Shown here one piece after another: positions 11,001 to 24,649 of a stretch of DNA of 64,000 bases. Position 1 is the first letter of the stretch; each line of letters starts with the position of its first letter. Position numbers and translations under genes: made by a program. The stretch is from Gavia stellata (taxonomy: Eukaryota > Chordata > Aves > Gaviiformes > Gaviidae). Location: the NCBI RefSeq assembly GCF_030936135.1, contig NC_082600.1, positions 19,165,943-19,229,942 of the forward strand, given 5' to 3'. Below the pieces are notes generated by a model that searched no databases, had not been told where the DNA came from, and worked only from the letters and a program-made list of their open reading frames with translations.

Positions 11001-14000
11001 CCTCCAGCATCCCTGTCTCCCACTGGCAGGATTAAGCACGGTTGATCCTTACCAGGATACAGACACAATGGCTGACTTGATGATCGGCCAAGGAAGAGGC
11101 AGGCATATCCGGAGGCAAGGGAAGGACAAACCAGGGTAATGTAAAAGTACTAAGGAATGCTCTCAGTGTGCAGGATCTCTCAGACGTCTCTCTCTTGCTG
11201 TACGAAGCGTTTTAGCTTTGCTCAGGCCTTTGAAAGACAGAAAAGTGCTAACAGTCACTTCAATAAAAATAGGAGGGCAGCATTCTTGTGTTTGAATGCA
11301 GCATCAGTTTTCAAAAAAATGACACTGCCCTGGCCAACCTGTCGCCTAATGAGATGCGCTGGACACCAGAAGCCTAGAAGTACAATTTCAGGTATATAGC
11401 ACGACCGTATACCCACAGATTCTCCTGCAACCAGTACAGGTGCAGGGAGAAGGACTCTCTGCCCAGACTGATGGATGCTGAACAGAACTTCTGCTTCTGC
11501 TTAAATAGTCATTTCCCTAACTCTTACTTGCAGGCTGTCAAGATTAATAAACATGTTACATTTTGTAGCCTTCATTCTTTTCAGAAGAAGAATATTGTAA
11601 TTTAAAATGGATGGTTTCAATGTCCCTCGTCCTGCCCCTTTAACCTATAACCATTACTTCATTTGTAGCAGAAAATGAGCTTTTAATTCTTGTATTGTTT
11701 TACAACGTGTGAGCAACTTACATTGAATACGCCAGTAGGGACTATTTTAAAGCGTTTTTAAAATAAAAAAATATATTGCTAACAAAAGTCATAAGTGAAT
11801 TATGGTTTATTTTGATCATTGCCTGATTTAGTGGTGATCATATAAGATTATTGCAAGCATTCATGTCCAAATCATGTAACCCCTCTGGAAAGCAAGTTGA
11901 ATGAGGATCAATGATACTGGTACACATATTGTTCATAAACACTAGTAACATATCTACAGTAGCAGAGGAAACTTCAAAGCAAAGTACAATCAATTCCCAA
12001 GAGGCTAATTTTCTTTCACAGTTTTTATGTTGTAAACTTGCCCATACTTGGAGGCACATGCGTGTATTTTACCTTCATTTCCTGCTGGGTTTATGCGTGG
12101 TAAGGCCCAAATTAACAGTTTGTGTAATACTACTTTATCTGTACCAGGAGCTTGATGTATCTGAGGCATTTCTTTCCCCTGCAACTCCACGGAAGGCTGG
12201 AGCAGGTTGTTGCTTCTGATGGTGGGGATGGCTCCCTTACCTGGTTCCCCCAAGCACCAGCCATGCTTTACTCAGCACGTGTTCGGAGGGTGTATGGGAG
12301 GGTGTACAGGCTGCATGCTGCAGCCTTGGAGGCATTCCCGGAGGATCCCAGAAGATGAGCTCTCCTCCCAGCCTAAGGCAGTGCCACTCTCCTCTCCCAG
12401 TTGCCCTGGGTCTTGGAGGCACCACGTGGACCAGTGAAGGCAGGGATTTGTGCGGTGAACATGAGGCTATGGGCAGAATTTGGCTTAGCTCTGCAGCCTG
12501 AACTTGTCTCCTTAACAAGTAGTGTTAATATAAGATAATTTAGACTGAACTGGTTTCTTCATGTATAAATCATTAACTAGTAGCTAGTCCTCACTCCCAC
12601 CTGCACTACATAGCTTGTGACTTTAGTACAAGAAAGGCTTTTCCACCCACACCATACTCAATGACCCATGCCTAATGGGGTTTGGCTGTTTGTTGGTTGG
12701 GTTTGTGTTTTGCAGGTGGAATGTTCTTGTTTCAGCAAATCACAAGGGCAGCCAAGCCTGGCTCTGGTTTGCTTTGTGGGAAGTGAATGAACTTACGTCA
12801 CACAGTTGCTGTCTTGCATTCTCATCACTCAACTCACTGCAGAAGTGAGGTAGGTAATACGCCATTCACTGGCCTTGTGATGATTTACAAGCCACTCAGA
12901 GAGCTGCTAAAGATCTTTATAGCTGTTTTGAACTCAAAGGAACTGCCACTGTTCATTTACAGTATCACAAGGACACATCAGTTCCCTCCAGTTCCCTCCA
13001 CTACACTGCAAATGCATTAATTCTGAATCACACACTCAAGAAAAATTACACTGAAACAGGCACATATGCGAAGCAAAAGAGGAGAGGCCAAGTGCAGGAA
13101 TGCTGGGCTGCAGGAGAAGCAAACAACTCTCTAGAATTGGTCAAAGAAAATGAGAAAGTAGGTCTGTGACCCCTGATCAAAAACTTCTACTTCTTCAGTC
13201 CCCACTGGGGTGCCTTGGTAGAAATGGCCTGACCAGTGAAGCCACCGAACGGCTGGGCTTTCCACTCAATTTGGTGGAGAACAGATACTTTAGGAAACAA
13301 AGTTGCTCAGATTTAGCTGTTGGCATACAGCTCAAGTAGCCTAATCTGAGGTTTCCAGACTTGAGCCACTGCATCGTTCTTTAGCTTCTTACAGACTGCT
13401 TTTCATGTTGTTCTTATTATACATGCTATCGCGTTTGTCTTAGTGGGGGTTTCACATGCGATTGAATAGTGTGACCCCCCTCCCCTTTTATTGCTCTTTT
13501 CACAATGCAAGACCAATCTGCTCTGAGAGTACCTTCCCAGCCAAGGGTCTCTCCGTTCAGCAAGAGCTCTGTGGGTAAGGCAATGGTATCTCCAGAGCAG
13601 ACTCACAGCTGTGGACAGGAGAAGGATGTTGTACCTTCTCTTCTGTCAGTACTGTCCAGCCAGCTGGTAAAGGACATTGTGCTGCTGGAGAGATGGGGGT
13701 TGGCTGGGCTGTAAAACTGATATCCTGCAGGGATTTAACCTCCTGCTGCACTTCCTTAAGGGTGAGCTATGAATTGTATTTCCTTGAGAAGTCCCAGGGG
13801 CTGTATTCTGTGTACCAGAAGTCCTGCCTTCTCCTCCCCTCTCTGTTTTTGGTGGCACTGGTTACTTCTTGGGCCCGCAGGTGCTGCTGAATACTGTTAA
13901 ACTGTTCTCCATGTCAGCCTGCACATCGCCACATCGGTGATGGAAAAAAATGAGCCCTATGTGGTTTTTCCAGGAAGCCAGATGGCAGCTCCCCGTCTCA

Positions 14001-15715
14001 TGCAGGCAAACTTTTTCTCACACCAGTAACTCATTAGGACAGCATGTGTGAACTCAGCTCGTTCACACTGATGCAAGGGTTCATAGTCTGTGACGCTCTT
14101 TGTAAAGACTGTCCCAAATGGCAGCTGATTGCTGATCTTTAATGGCGCTTCTGCATTTCCGTTTTTTCTCTTTCTAGCCTGTGTTATTTCTCCTTTCCTG
14201 AGCTCTTGCACAGTTCAGTCACCATACCGTTACAGAATGATTGCCAAGGACCCCTAAAATACAGTACCGAAACACAGCCTCCATTTGCCTGCTAGTGAAA
14301 ATCCTTGTCAGTCACGGGATCACATCAGTTTAACTGAGGGAGCAGCCAGTGCATTGGCTGAGGTACGTTCAGTTAAGTTTCCTAGGATCTTGAAGAACTA
14401 GCTCAATAAATCCTTGCTTGCTTGAATAAGCGCACCTTCCATCTCCCACCACATTTTTCATTATGTCACTTGGATACAAATGCACGTGTTTTTAATGTGA
14501 AGTTAATCCCTGAGCTGCAGTGAAATGATTAACCCTTCACCCTTGAATTCCTTGCTACCATATGATCTAGTTCTTAGGGAGCTAAGAGTTAAAGCAATCG
14601 TGACAGCTGAATGTAATACTTGAGGCGAGTGGATATTTGCTCACCACAGAAGGCCAGCCTTAGTCATACACATATAAACTCTTTGGCTTGAGGAGCACAG
14701 GTAAATAACACGGCAAAGCTACTGTGTCCTGCAAACAAATATTTGTACCTACAGTTATTACTGCTGATGGAGGATTCTTGAATATAATCTGTCAAGAAAA
14801 TACCGTCAGAATAAACATCCTGCAGTTGGCAGCTGTTAAACTTTCTGTTAAAACACAGGTTTGTGACACCTGTGCCATTCAGCTTGTTGCACCAAGTTGT
14901 ATCCCACTTGTATGCAAGATCAAGTTGCACCAAGAAAGTAACCCACTTCGGACTGTTCAGCGGAGCGGTCTCTGAAGAGCTGCGTGTTCTCCCCTCTCTG
15001 GATATTTTTGTGTATAACCACACATGAGTTAAATAGGCTTGCCATTAATCCCTTGCCTTGGGGTGAGAGTGCATCCTTTTTCCTGCCCTGAAATCTCTAG
15101 TGATATTAGCAAGGGTTGTGGCTGCAGCGTGTTTGCTTCCCAGTCATTCTGGGTGCGCTGGTGAGGAGCAGCCAATGCTGCCAGCGGTCCTGCAAAGTGA
15201 AGGCTGGAAGAGTGGGCAGCAGGTTGGCTGTATGTTGGTCTGTTTGTCTGGGAATATGGCCAAACACCCTGCAGCTGGATTAAAGAGTTAAAATTACGGT
15301 TGAGTGGGCTGGTAGCCTCTGTTTCTAGTTATGCTATTTCTTTAGCGGTTTTAAGTACCAAGCCAGACCGTCCTGTTTCTGCCTCCTTGCCTTTCCCTGA
15401 GGGATGAGCCCAAAGCTTTAGCTAGAAGGTCAGCGTGTGCTGTTGTTTCGAATGGAGCAATTTTACATGGAAGAACAGCATTCCAGCTTCTGTGGGTCAC
15501 TGGCCTCCATGGATGTTCTTCCTGGCTCCCTCATTTCCACGGGGTTGGGAGGCTTTGCAGTGTTGTGATTTCTGGGACAGCTTTTTGCCCTCACCCCCTT
15601 TAAGCATGGTAAATGGAGCTTGGTTTCACCTGAAAATAGAAGGGGAAAAAAAGAGTTTTACAGCTGTAAACAATAAATTATTTTTGCGCTTCACAAGTTG
15701 GGCCTGTTTCTTGAC
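5100..15715. other. Intergenic, no gene recognised
   Basis: Only short chance reading frames occur here, on both strands, none resembling a protein family or carrying a plausible splice-site chain. The sequence is AT-rich. A weak inverted pair around 10680-10735 (GGTGTAAGTGA and TTACACCAGTGTAAA) looks like the remains of an ancient interspersed repeat. Enhancers for FBLN5 or TC2N could sit here, but nothing in the sequence singles one out. Confidence 0.6.
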
Positions 15716-15719
15716 TCAG

Positions 15720-16550
15720 TCCCTTTCAGGAAGGACTTTTGTGTGTTGCCCTTGCTCTGTGCTCTTGCAGGGTGACACCTGGCTGGCCCCTGCGTCCTGG
15801 GGAGAGGAACATCTGCTTGTCCTCGGGCAGGCCTGTGTCTTTTTTCAGGAGAGAGGCCAGCTCTGAGGCCCTGAGCAGACCCCAGAGAGACGATGGTGTG
15901 AAAACACAGGGCAGGGCAGCAGCACCTGGCCCTGAGGTCCCAAAAAAGGGAGGGGAGGAACGGGGCCGGGCAGGCATTTGGACATCTCCTCTCCCTGGGT
16001 TGGGTGCCTGCTCTGCCCTTTGCCTGGGCAGGCAGGTACCAAGGCCCCGAGGAGACTGGGAGGAGCTGGACAGCTGCCTCTCGTCACCTCTTCCACGTTG
16101 AAAGAGACATTTCTGGGCAGTGTCACAGGCAAGTGGGACCGGAACAGTGTTTGGGGAGACACCCCAGAGGCGCCCCAGGAGGTGGCACCATCCCAGCCCA
16201 GTGGAAGAGCAGCTCCCGGGGCAGCTGGGCTTCACAAATGGCCCAGGGAGCATGGCCCGGGTACTGGGAAAGGGCTGCTCCTACGAGGTTTTCACTGGCC
16301 TGGGCAAGAGAGGAGAGAAAGAAACTGTGATGGTGTCCAGCTCCCCACAGCCCCAGTGTCCTGCCCATCTCTGTACTGTCCCAGCCCGACAGAGGTGCCT
16401 GATGCCGGGGGTTGGAGCTGCCCGGCTGCCCTGCTCACTGAGCGGGTGTGCGTGGGGGTGGCCTGGCCCCCTCAGCTCCCGGCTTCCCCAGCTACCGAGG
16501 CTCCCTGCCAATTCCCTCCTCGCTCCCTTCATAGACCGGGGGCGTAACGA
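15720..16550. other. Unexplained GC-rich block
   Basis: About 830 bp are much richer in G and C than the flanks, with only moderate CpG. Reading frames of 100-190 codons are open on both strands, in overlapping frames, which is the usual effect of composition. I recognise no domain, and there is no clear polyadenylation or splice context. It could be a regulatory region, a non-coding transcript or an old repeat. Confidence 0.35.
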
Positions 16551-19500
16551 AAACACAGACGTGCATTTAAGCAATTGCTTGCATTTGGACCTCTCTTTCC
16601 AACCCATTTCTAACCACAGTGCTTAAACCCCACAGATTTTCACTGTTAGCTGGTCACAGCTATCATTCCTTGACATGCTTTTGAATCAGATGAACTAAAA
16701 TAGTTCTGTGAGATCTATTTTGTCTCTGGCTTGTAAAATACAATAATTTCTTACTAGGTTACACTAATATTTCGTAATTCATTCTTAATATTATTCTTCA
16801 GTAAAGCTCTGTGCAAACCATTTATCCCACAGGAGGAACTTCTGCCAGATCCCAGATGTCAAACACATTTGCTTCAAATACAGGAGTTCATGACCTTTTA
16901 TGTTTGTTACTGTGACGCCATGGAAATTATTTATAATAAATAAGCTTCTTTCAGAGTCAGGTGCTCCATGGGGCCCTTTTCAGTGACACAACAGCCCTTC
17001 CTGAAACAGGTCTTTCCTGGCTTTTTTTTTCCCCCTAACAATGAAGGTTTGGGAACAATCTGAAACCCTGTTATTGAACTGAGTCCAACTACTGCACTGA
17101 AAGGTAGACACGAAATCAAAGATATCCCAGATTTCAAATCTTTCCTGAAATCAGCAGTAGATAAGGTTCTTCCTTTCTCTTTTGTCCTTTGCTCTGAAAA
17201 TGCAGTTTTCAAACAGCAGACTGTATGGACCCAAACAAACACTAAATACACTGGCTTAAAGCACCAAATCAAACAGGAAACTACTGGAATTGTTTGGATC
17301 CAAATGACAGATTTGATATGCCAAGTGATTTTTATATGTAGCATGCTCATTTAAAGCTGGGGTAGCACCGTCTACCCACAATCGTGCAGGTATAAGAGCT
17401 CTAGAAAATATCTGAAGGTGTCAATACATTGATAACATTTAATCCTGTTACCTTTTTTCAGCAGGTATGACAATGTCGTCCCAAACCTGTGCTGGGATTA
17501 AGAGCAGCTGGTTGGTAACGAAGCTAGGCAAGAAAAGGATGTAACTGGAAAACACTGGGAGGAGTATGCTGTGGCTCTGTTTCATCCTTTTGTCAACTGT
17601 ACATGAAGTTTACTGGATCCATCATCTTGGATCCCTAGACAGTAGCAACAGCAAGAAATGCCTCCTGAGGAGGAAACTGAACTTTTTGCTCCTGCATAAA
17701 TGTGCACCCACAGTCACCCCTGTTTGTCAGTCCAGGCTGAAACTGATGGCCTGAAAGCTCCAGCCCAGGCCCAGCACAGCACCCCTGTGCCTCGGTGGTT
17801 ATCCACCCAGGAACCTCACCTTGCCTTGGGCTAGTTTGGGGCTTGCAGCCATTTACAAGGTTGAAGACTGCTATGTAGCTCAGAAGCAATTGCTGCAGCC
17901 CGCACAGATGTGGGACTGGCTGTGGAGAGACAGGACCAAAGTGTTCTGGTTCACGAAGGATGAGCCCTCCTTGGATTTATTATCAGAATGTATTAATGAT
18001 GAGTGTTGTGTATGCAGAAAATCTGCCTTATAGCATAGGGCAAGACACAACAGGCAGCAAATCTCTTTTCAAATTCACAGTTCATCAAATTTAAATGAGA
18101 TAAAGAGAGGATCTAATGTGGACAACAAAGTATCTCCATGAAATTGCTCATCTAGGTATTCTAGCAACATTTTCAAAAGATGCTGGACATTGTGCAATAA
18201 AGCTGTTCTGCAGTGCTGTGGGAGGAGGCAACTGGCTGCAGTCTCAGATGGTAGACAGCATTACAATGGGTTATGTCAGGAAAGCATGACGTTAAACGCG
18301 CACTTGAAACAGGAGAAAACAAAAAATAATAGTCACTAACTGAATTATGGCAGCTTTCTATAATGAAGTGTGTGGACCCCACCCAGCCTCTGTAGCAGAG
18401 ATGGGAAGGTGTCTGCTAAACTCAAAGGTTATGATGGGAATGGAAAAAGCCAGGCTCCTGCTGAGAGTAGGACAGGGAGGATGAGGAAACAGTTTCATGT
18501 TTCTCCCAGCAAAACCTCAGGGGATAAAGATTACTGCTGCAAAAACTTTAATAGTAGTAAAAGCCTCTGGCTGCAAAAGTTGTTTATAACAAAGGTGTAT
18601 TAACTGCTTAGAGACTTCAGCTGAAAAGGACTCCACTATTTCACTGAAACCTAAGTTGCAAAATCCGTTTTTCTCTCTCAAAAAGCCTCTGCATCAGAAA
18701 ACTTAATTTAGTGGCTACACATGGAGTTTGGCTGTGAGACGGTGTATGCTGTGTGTTGGACATGTCCTGATAACGCCCTGCTTTTAGGTCCCGACAGCTG
18801 AGCTCATCGCTTGGCTATTGCAGTATACACTGCAATTTTTAACTCTGATCATAAGTACATCACTTCATGTTAGCTTCTGAAACTAAAATATTTCACAAGC
18901 AGTAGTGTTAGATGCTTGCTTGCTCTGAAGGATTTTCAGCAAAGCCGGGGAAGCTATTTGTGATCATCAACTGCTTAATTGCATTTAATCTTTTGCAAAC
19001 TACGTAAGAACTACTAAGCAATGATGTTTCCCACCTTTTTGCTTGAAAGGTTTCGGTGTGCTCTATGCAAACATGATTCAACTCTGAACTGCTTGATTTT
19101 TAACATGGAAGTTGGCATGATTATGTAAGTGTGCACAAGTGTGGGATCAGGTTTCTGATGCAAAGGATCACAAGGGAGAATTCAGGCTTGATTTATGCAA
19201 AGCTGCAGCCTCCATCAGCATTCCTGCTTAAAACCTTGTTTTACTTGTGGAGTATTTGCACAAAGCGAAGAAAAAGGGTCTTGGTCTGTTTGAAAGCTTT
19301 TGCAGATATAAAGAATTATTCAAGAACATTTGTGTCAGTATTTATACATGGGGTTTTTATTGTTTCATGTCTGCTTCGTAAAAGTTTGAGGCCCAAAGGC
19401 GATAATACACACTCCTGCTTGTAGCTACTTTCTACAGTCTTCTCTTCTGTCTACTCCTCTGTCACCAAGAAAAACACGGGGAAGTTGTAGCATAAACAGC

Positions 19501-21649
19501 CTCAGCAACAAATGAAAAAGTGTGCTGTGCAGAGGTTGAAAACAGATGAGACAGGCCTCTCTGGGGTATATGAGAGGTGAAGTGCAGACCAGACTAATAA
19601 ATTCTCCTCTGTTGGCTCCGCATGGGGCTGCTCAAGTGTCTCAGCCCTGCATTTCTGGAGCTGAGAGCGCCGTGGTTTGGCACAGCCAGCCAAAACCAGC
19701 CCAGTTTATTAGCTTGGTCTTAGCACCAGGGGTGCCCTGGGTGGAGGCAGCATGAGGAGGCCAGAGCAGCTGCAGGGCACGGGGGACTAGTGAGGATGGG
19801 TGGTTGCAATGACAGTCTGGCATGGACACAGAGGAGAGAGGGGCCGAGAGCAGGTGTCAGTGAGGCATGGGAACATCACCAGGTTTTTCAAGCGAGGTTT
19901 AGTTACAGAAAGATTAGGAAGTGCTAGAGCAGAGCATGGGGCACTCTCTGCTGCCAGGAGGCTGGCAAGGAAGGAAGATTGTATTTGCAGCTGACAGAGA
20001 GGTCTAGGGAGCAAAGAACAGAGGTAAACTGATTTCACTGCTGATCTTCAGACTACATTTGTTTGGGACAAAAATCTTCTAAGGGAGGGGGGAGGTTTGT
20101 TTCCCATCCCAGCTAAAAAAATCACAGCACAATAATGTTCTCCCCCTCCATATAAAATCAGGTCAGCCCCATCCCTTACCATGCACAGCTGAATTTTGTG
20201 CTTATTGAAACAAAATTCCCAATTTTCAAGCAGCTGAAAGCAGAATGGAAGGTGTGTCCCAAACCATCAAAAGAGCCCCAGAGATGTTAGGAGAGGCACC
20301 CTCAAATTACAGAGGACAGCCTTGCCTTGAGAAAGAAGGAAGGTAGTCTTGCAAACTGGTTTTTTCCTTTAACTGCCTTGTCAAAAATACCATTTTTAAT
20401 GTCCTTTCCTTCATCGGAGAGGTAACCTGCCGTCCCAAAGGCTGGCTGCTACTGCACTGCCGCCTCCAGCAGCTGGAGAGCTGCTCAGGCAGGACTGGAA
20501 GTCACTGAAGAGCCTGAAAAATCCTTGAGCATGGAAAAGCTGACATAACATGATAGCAGCGAGCTGCATACAGGGACCTTATTGGTAGTTAAACAATGCA
20601 CTTCTCTGAACAGTGAAAATAAGGCTGTTCGATCACGTAAATTAATTCAGTGAGATGCCTTGAAATGTGTGCTTAATGCGCACCTCAGGAGGACTCAGAT
20701 AATTTTGGAAGCATGCCGGGTTAAGGTATTTCTTTAAAATAGTGACCACACATAATCTCATAATCTCATGAGCTCCATTAACAGGAATCAGAGCCACTCC
20801 GCTATGTGATACTCCAGTACTGTGCGACTGGCTCTGTGCAGAGATGAACAGAGATGCTTTGTTAGCTCAAATGTTATGAGTCTGTGCTTTTGGCAGAGGG
20901 TCTCTCCTTACAGTGGCTCTGGAGCTTGAAGTAGCTGTGTTACACTGCATGATGACAGGCATGAAATTCTTAGTTAGCAGCAGGTCCACGGTGCTGTTAA
21001 ATTTAAAATAAAAAATATTGTCATAGAAAAACTACAGTCTTGGTGGATGGGGAATCCACCAAAGGCTGCAATTCAAGAGCTATTAGGGCGACTGTGCAAA
21101 AACTTCACTGACTGGAAATTTTAAAGCTCTTAGAGTGTAAACAGCATTTCCTTGAGGAAATATTTCCTTTTTCCTACTAATGCAGCCCCATTTCTCGCTC
21201 ATATTTGCCTCCTGGGGTATTTTAGCACTTCCAGTTCTGTATCAGAGACTGGAATGGGGGAGAGGGAGAGGAGACCACCTTGAGTCTCACAACACTTTTG
21301 CTTCCTGCGAGGAAATTTCTGAACCAGAATTTCCTGCTGAAATTTCTGAACCAATCGACCGCGTGTGGTCTGTAAATTACACTACAGACTATGCACTCTG
21401 TGGCAGGGGCTTTTTCTCACATGTCTACATAAAGCCTAACTTAACAGGGATCCGTATTCCAGCTGGACAGGCCATTTCCTAAGAACAGTATAAAAAATCA
21501 AAAAGTCACTTTTCCTTTCTAAAATACAGGCCTGGTTTTGCTTCTAGCAAAGCGAGGGGCAGCTTTGGTACTGACTGTGAGGGTGTAGCAGTCCAGCGTT
21601 ACTGGCAGCCATTTGGAAATACTTCTGCGCCTGTGAGTAACTTCGGTGA
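16551..21649. other. Intergenic, no gene recognised
   Basis: AT-rich unique-looking sequence leading to the CpG island. A 15-base direct repeat (GAAATTTCTGAACCA) occurs twice, at 21312-21326 and 21339-21353. I saw no exon, RNA gene or mobile element that I can support. Confidence 0.55.
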
Positions 21650-22330
21650 GGCAGGCGAGTCCCCAGCGAGCGGGGAAACTCCCCCTCCGCGGTAGGGATG
21701 GGTGAGTCAGCGCTGTGGGAGCGCACCTGAAGGGCCGTGCCGGCGGCGAGCCCAGCAGTGCCTGGCCGGGAAGGGCAGGCGGGGGCCGGCAGCCGCCGAG
21801 CGGGAGGAGAGGCCTGGGCGGGAGAGGCAGCGAGCGGCCGGGCTGGAGCCGCGGGGCAGGGCGCGGCCCCGGGGCAGGGCAGTCCCGCAGGAGCTGCGGG
21901 CAGGAGACGGCCGGCGGCAGCCGCGAGCTGGCGGAAGGGCGGCTGGGCGCCCTCCCAGCAGGTACCGGACCGGGGCAGCTGGGCCGGAGCGGGGGGGATC
22001 GGGGACGGGAGCCCCCCGCCCGGCGGGCCGCGGCGGCGCTGCCCCGCCGCCGGCTCTCTGAGAAGGGGGCGGCGGAGCGCGGCGCAGGCAGCGGGGTGGC
22101 GGCAGGTGCGGGCGGGGGCCGCTGGGGAGGCCGGACGCCGGGCCGGGGGAGCCGCCCTGGCGGCCGCGGGCAGCCCGAGGCTCCGCGCTGGCGGCTGCCG
22201 GCGGAGCCCAGAGCCGGGCGTACCGCACCGAGGCGGCGCTGGTGTCCCCTGCGGGCGGGCCCTCCTCGGGCCCCCGCGGCGGGCGGTGGAGGTGGCGGTT
22301 TGCTTTCCTTGCCTCGTCGCTCAGCGGAAA
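21650..22330 (+). promoter_or_regulatory. TC2N: CpG island, probable TC2N promoter and first exon
   Basis: About 680 bp are extremely GC-rich with dense CpG, sharply bounded by AT-rich flanks, the classic form of a vertebrate CpG-island promoter. GC-box-like GGGCGG motifs occur near 21938 and 22064. Two possible 5' splice sites on the + strand are CAGCAG|GTACCG (donor at 21962) and GGCAG|GTGCGG (donor at 22106). Either could end a non-coding first exon spliced to 37596. It is the only such island in the window and lies between FBLN5 and the TC2N coding exons. A divergent minus-strand transcript is also possible. The long open frames here in all directions are an effect of composition. Confidence 0.7.
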
Positions 22331-24264
22331 CGTAAAGTTGGGCTTTATATTTCCAGCAGAACCATTTGACTGCCGATCTCCAGCAGCCTCTGTAACTCGT
22401 GGCACACCTCAGTATCGCAGCATGGGCCCTGCATGAGAGTAAATGGGAACAAAAGTAGCCGGGAAGGTTGACTTCTGTTGGGCTGTCTTGCTGAAGTGAC
22501 TCTTCCATATGTATCACTGATGTGACTGAATGTAACGTAACTGCCTTGTGCATTGATACTTAGAGTATTTAAACGTGGCTATACAGCGATGCTTTTGCAA
22601 TTTGTAAATTACTGTTTTCTCACTGGGCATATTAGGCTCCTGAGAAACAAAAACTAACGATCCTTTTTACAAACCCTGATGTATTTCACCTGATGCATAC
22701 TAATAGGTATATTGAACGGGACTGCATGCTTTTCAAGTCAGAATTCTTTAAGGATGTCAGCATATTGATCTACGTGGTTTTTTTAAGGAGGCTAAAACTT
22801 AACAGATGAATTCAACTTGCAGAACATGAATTGCAAAAGGCAGCGTTACTGGGCAGTTTGTGTTACAGGTGGTGCTGCACATCTGTAGTGCCTTGCCACC
22901 GTGCTACAGTATCTATGGGGGTTTTGGACTGAAGACCTTTCAGTGCCTGGGGTTGGTTTGTTTATGGCTGTATGAGTGTTAATTTGACACTGCTTCCAAG
23001 ATTTGGCTTGAGACTGTATTTTCTATCAAGTGACAGACCTTGAGAAATGGAGGCAGGTAGAAAAATAGTAATTATATTGAGCTACTACAGAATTAAATCT
23101 TCATATAAATTAGGTCCGAGATTAAATTGTACTTAAAACGGTCTCAAACTGGTATTGCTACAGGAAAATGTCCTTGTAAAATCAAAATATTCTGTGTGAA
23201 TTAACACCTAAACATTATCATAGGCAGGAAATAACTAATTAGATAACTTTCTCTAGGAACACCTCAGGTAATTAGAGATGTGTTGTAGTCAAAACTCAGA
23301 AGGAAATTGTGAATATACCTAGACAGAGTTTCCCTTCTGTACTGGATGAAATTAGCATCAGAAAATACATTATATTTACTGAAGTTATAACCTGCTGTAT
23401 CCAAGAGCACTGTTAAAGCAGCAGTCATGATCATATGCAGTTTCAAACTGTCCTGTTCAAAAGCCACAGTGTACTTTTTTAATGCATACCATACAGCTGG
23501 ATTCCTGGGTGCTTCAGATCACTCTGGTTATTAAACAGAAGTCTAAAATAAATACCATCTTAAGTTAAGCTGGTCCTGTAACTTTCCTTCAATGTGGAAA
23601 CGTGCCCATTGTCTCATGTGATGCATTTCTCTAGACAAGAATGGAAAGGTTGATATCGCGGCTGTTCCTACAGTCAGTGCCGTTGTAATCGTGCAGGAAG
23701 AGAACTAGATCTCAAGGTACGTAAGCTGGGCCACAACTGTGAAGTGCTCGGGCATGTAAATGATCCCGTGGGCACGTGCTCCCGAGAGCCAGATCCTTGC
23801 AGTCCTAACCCTCAGTCTCTGATCTGTGCAGGCTCTGTTTTTTCCCAGTAATATTTGCTGAATGCATTGATGTTTGCTGCTTGATGTGCCTTTAGTTTTG
23901 ACAGTGTTGATTAGTTAGGTGCCCAAGCTGTCCAGGGATCCAGAAGCAAGGTGTTCCTTGACAAGTTGCTCTTGGAGAGCCCAAGTTTCTTCAGATTACA
24001 TATAGATGATCAGGACCACTGAAAAAAAACATGCAGGGGAGTATGTTGCCATGCTTTTTATTATTATTTTTGCTTACTACTCTTTCTAGGCTTTGCCTAG
24101 AGCTGTTACCCAGCTGTGAAGAGCTAAGTTCTGAATTTGCATCTTTCATTTCTCAAAAGAGTGCTAGAGCCATAAGCCTGTGTGTTGTTCTGGGCTGGCG
24201 GTCTCTGAACCCTTATTGATGAAACTGTTTCACCTTGTTTTCAGTACAGAAATATTAATTAGGT

Positions 24265-24345
24265 GAGCTGTGACCCTACAACTCAGCGGCTAGGGCATGA
24301 ATCCAGGAGTAGGGAAGTTTGATTTCTAGTCCTTTTTCCAGTTGT
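24265..24345 (+). repeat. Possible tRNA-derived SINE remnant
   Basis: The stretch has the layout of a degraded tRNA-like SINE head. An A-box-like segment (CTCAGCGGCTAGGGCA) is followed about 35 bases later by a B-box-like segment (AGTTTGATTTCTAG). This resembles the tRNA-related part of MIR/CORE-SINEs. It is too decayed to name a family with certainty. Confidence 0.4.
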
Positions 24346-24632
24346 ATGTTAAATATTAAAAAAATATTTGCAGAATACATGTGGTTAAGCAACATTGAAT
24401 TTAAAGAAAAATATAATTATTACAAAAGTGTCCCTTGATTCTTGCAAATACTTAGAAAAATCACACCTACTAAAAACGCTGCACCCACAGGGTACATTGG
24501 ACCCCACAGAAGTCCCATCAATTCCACTGCCCTTCCCTGCACTTAATTTAGGTGATGGATCCTCAAGTGATTAAATCCTCTTTCTTCTTACGCTGTGGAA
24601 AGAGTGAATGTGGGCAGGATTGTTCGGTCAGT

Positions 24633-24649
24633 TGTGTGTGTGTGTGTGT
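24633..24649 (+). repeat. Short (TG)n microsatellite
   Basis: About eight uninterrupted TG dinucleotides. It is short and unremarkable. Confidence 0.8.

Noticed and set aside
15726..16626. Frames of 105-189 codons on both strands
   Set aside because: They overlap each other in opposite orientations within a GC-rich block, with no recognisable domain, splice chain or poly(A) context.
21519..22553. 344-codon minus-strand frame and several + strand frames of about 120-210 codons
   Set aside because: They sit in the CpG island, overlap each other in all frames, and consist of Arg/Pro/Gly/Ala-rich low-complexity sequence. This is a composition effect.
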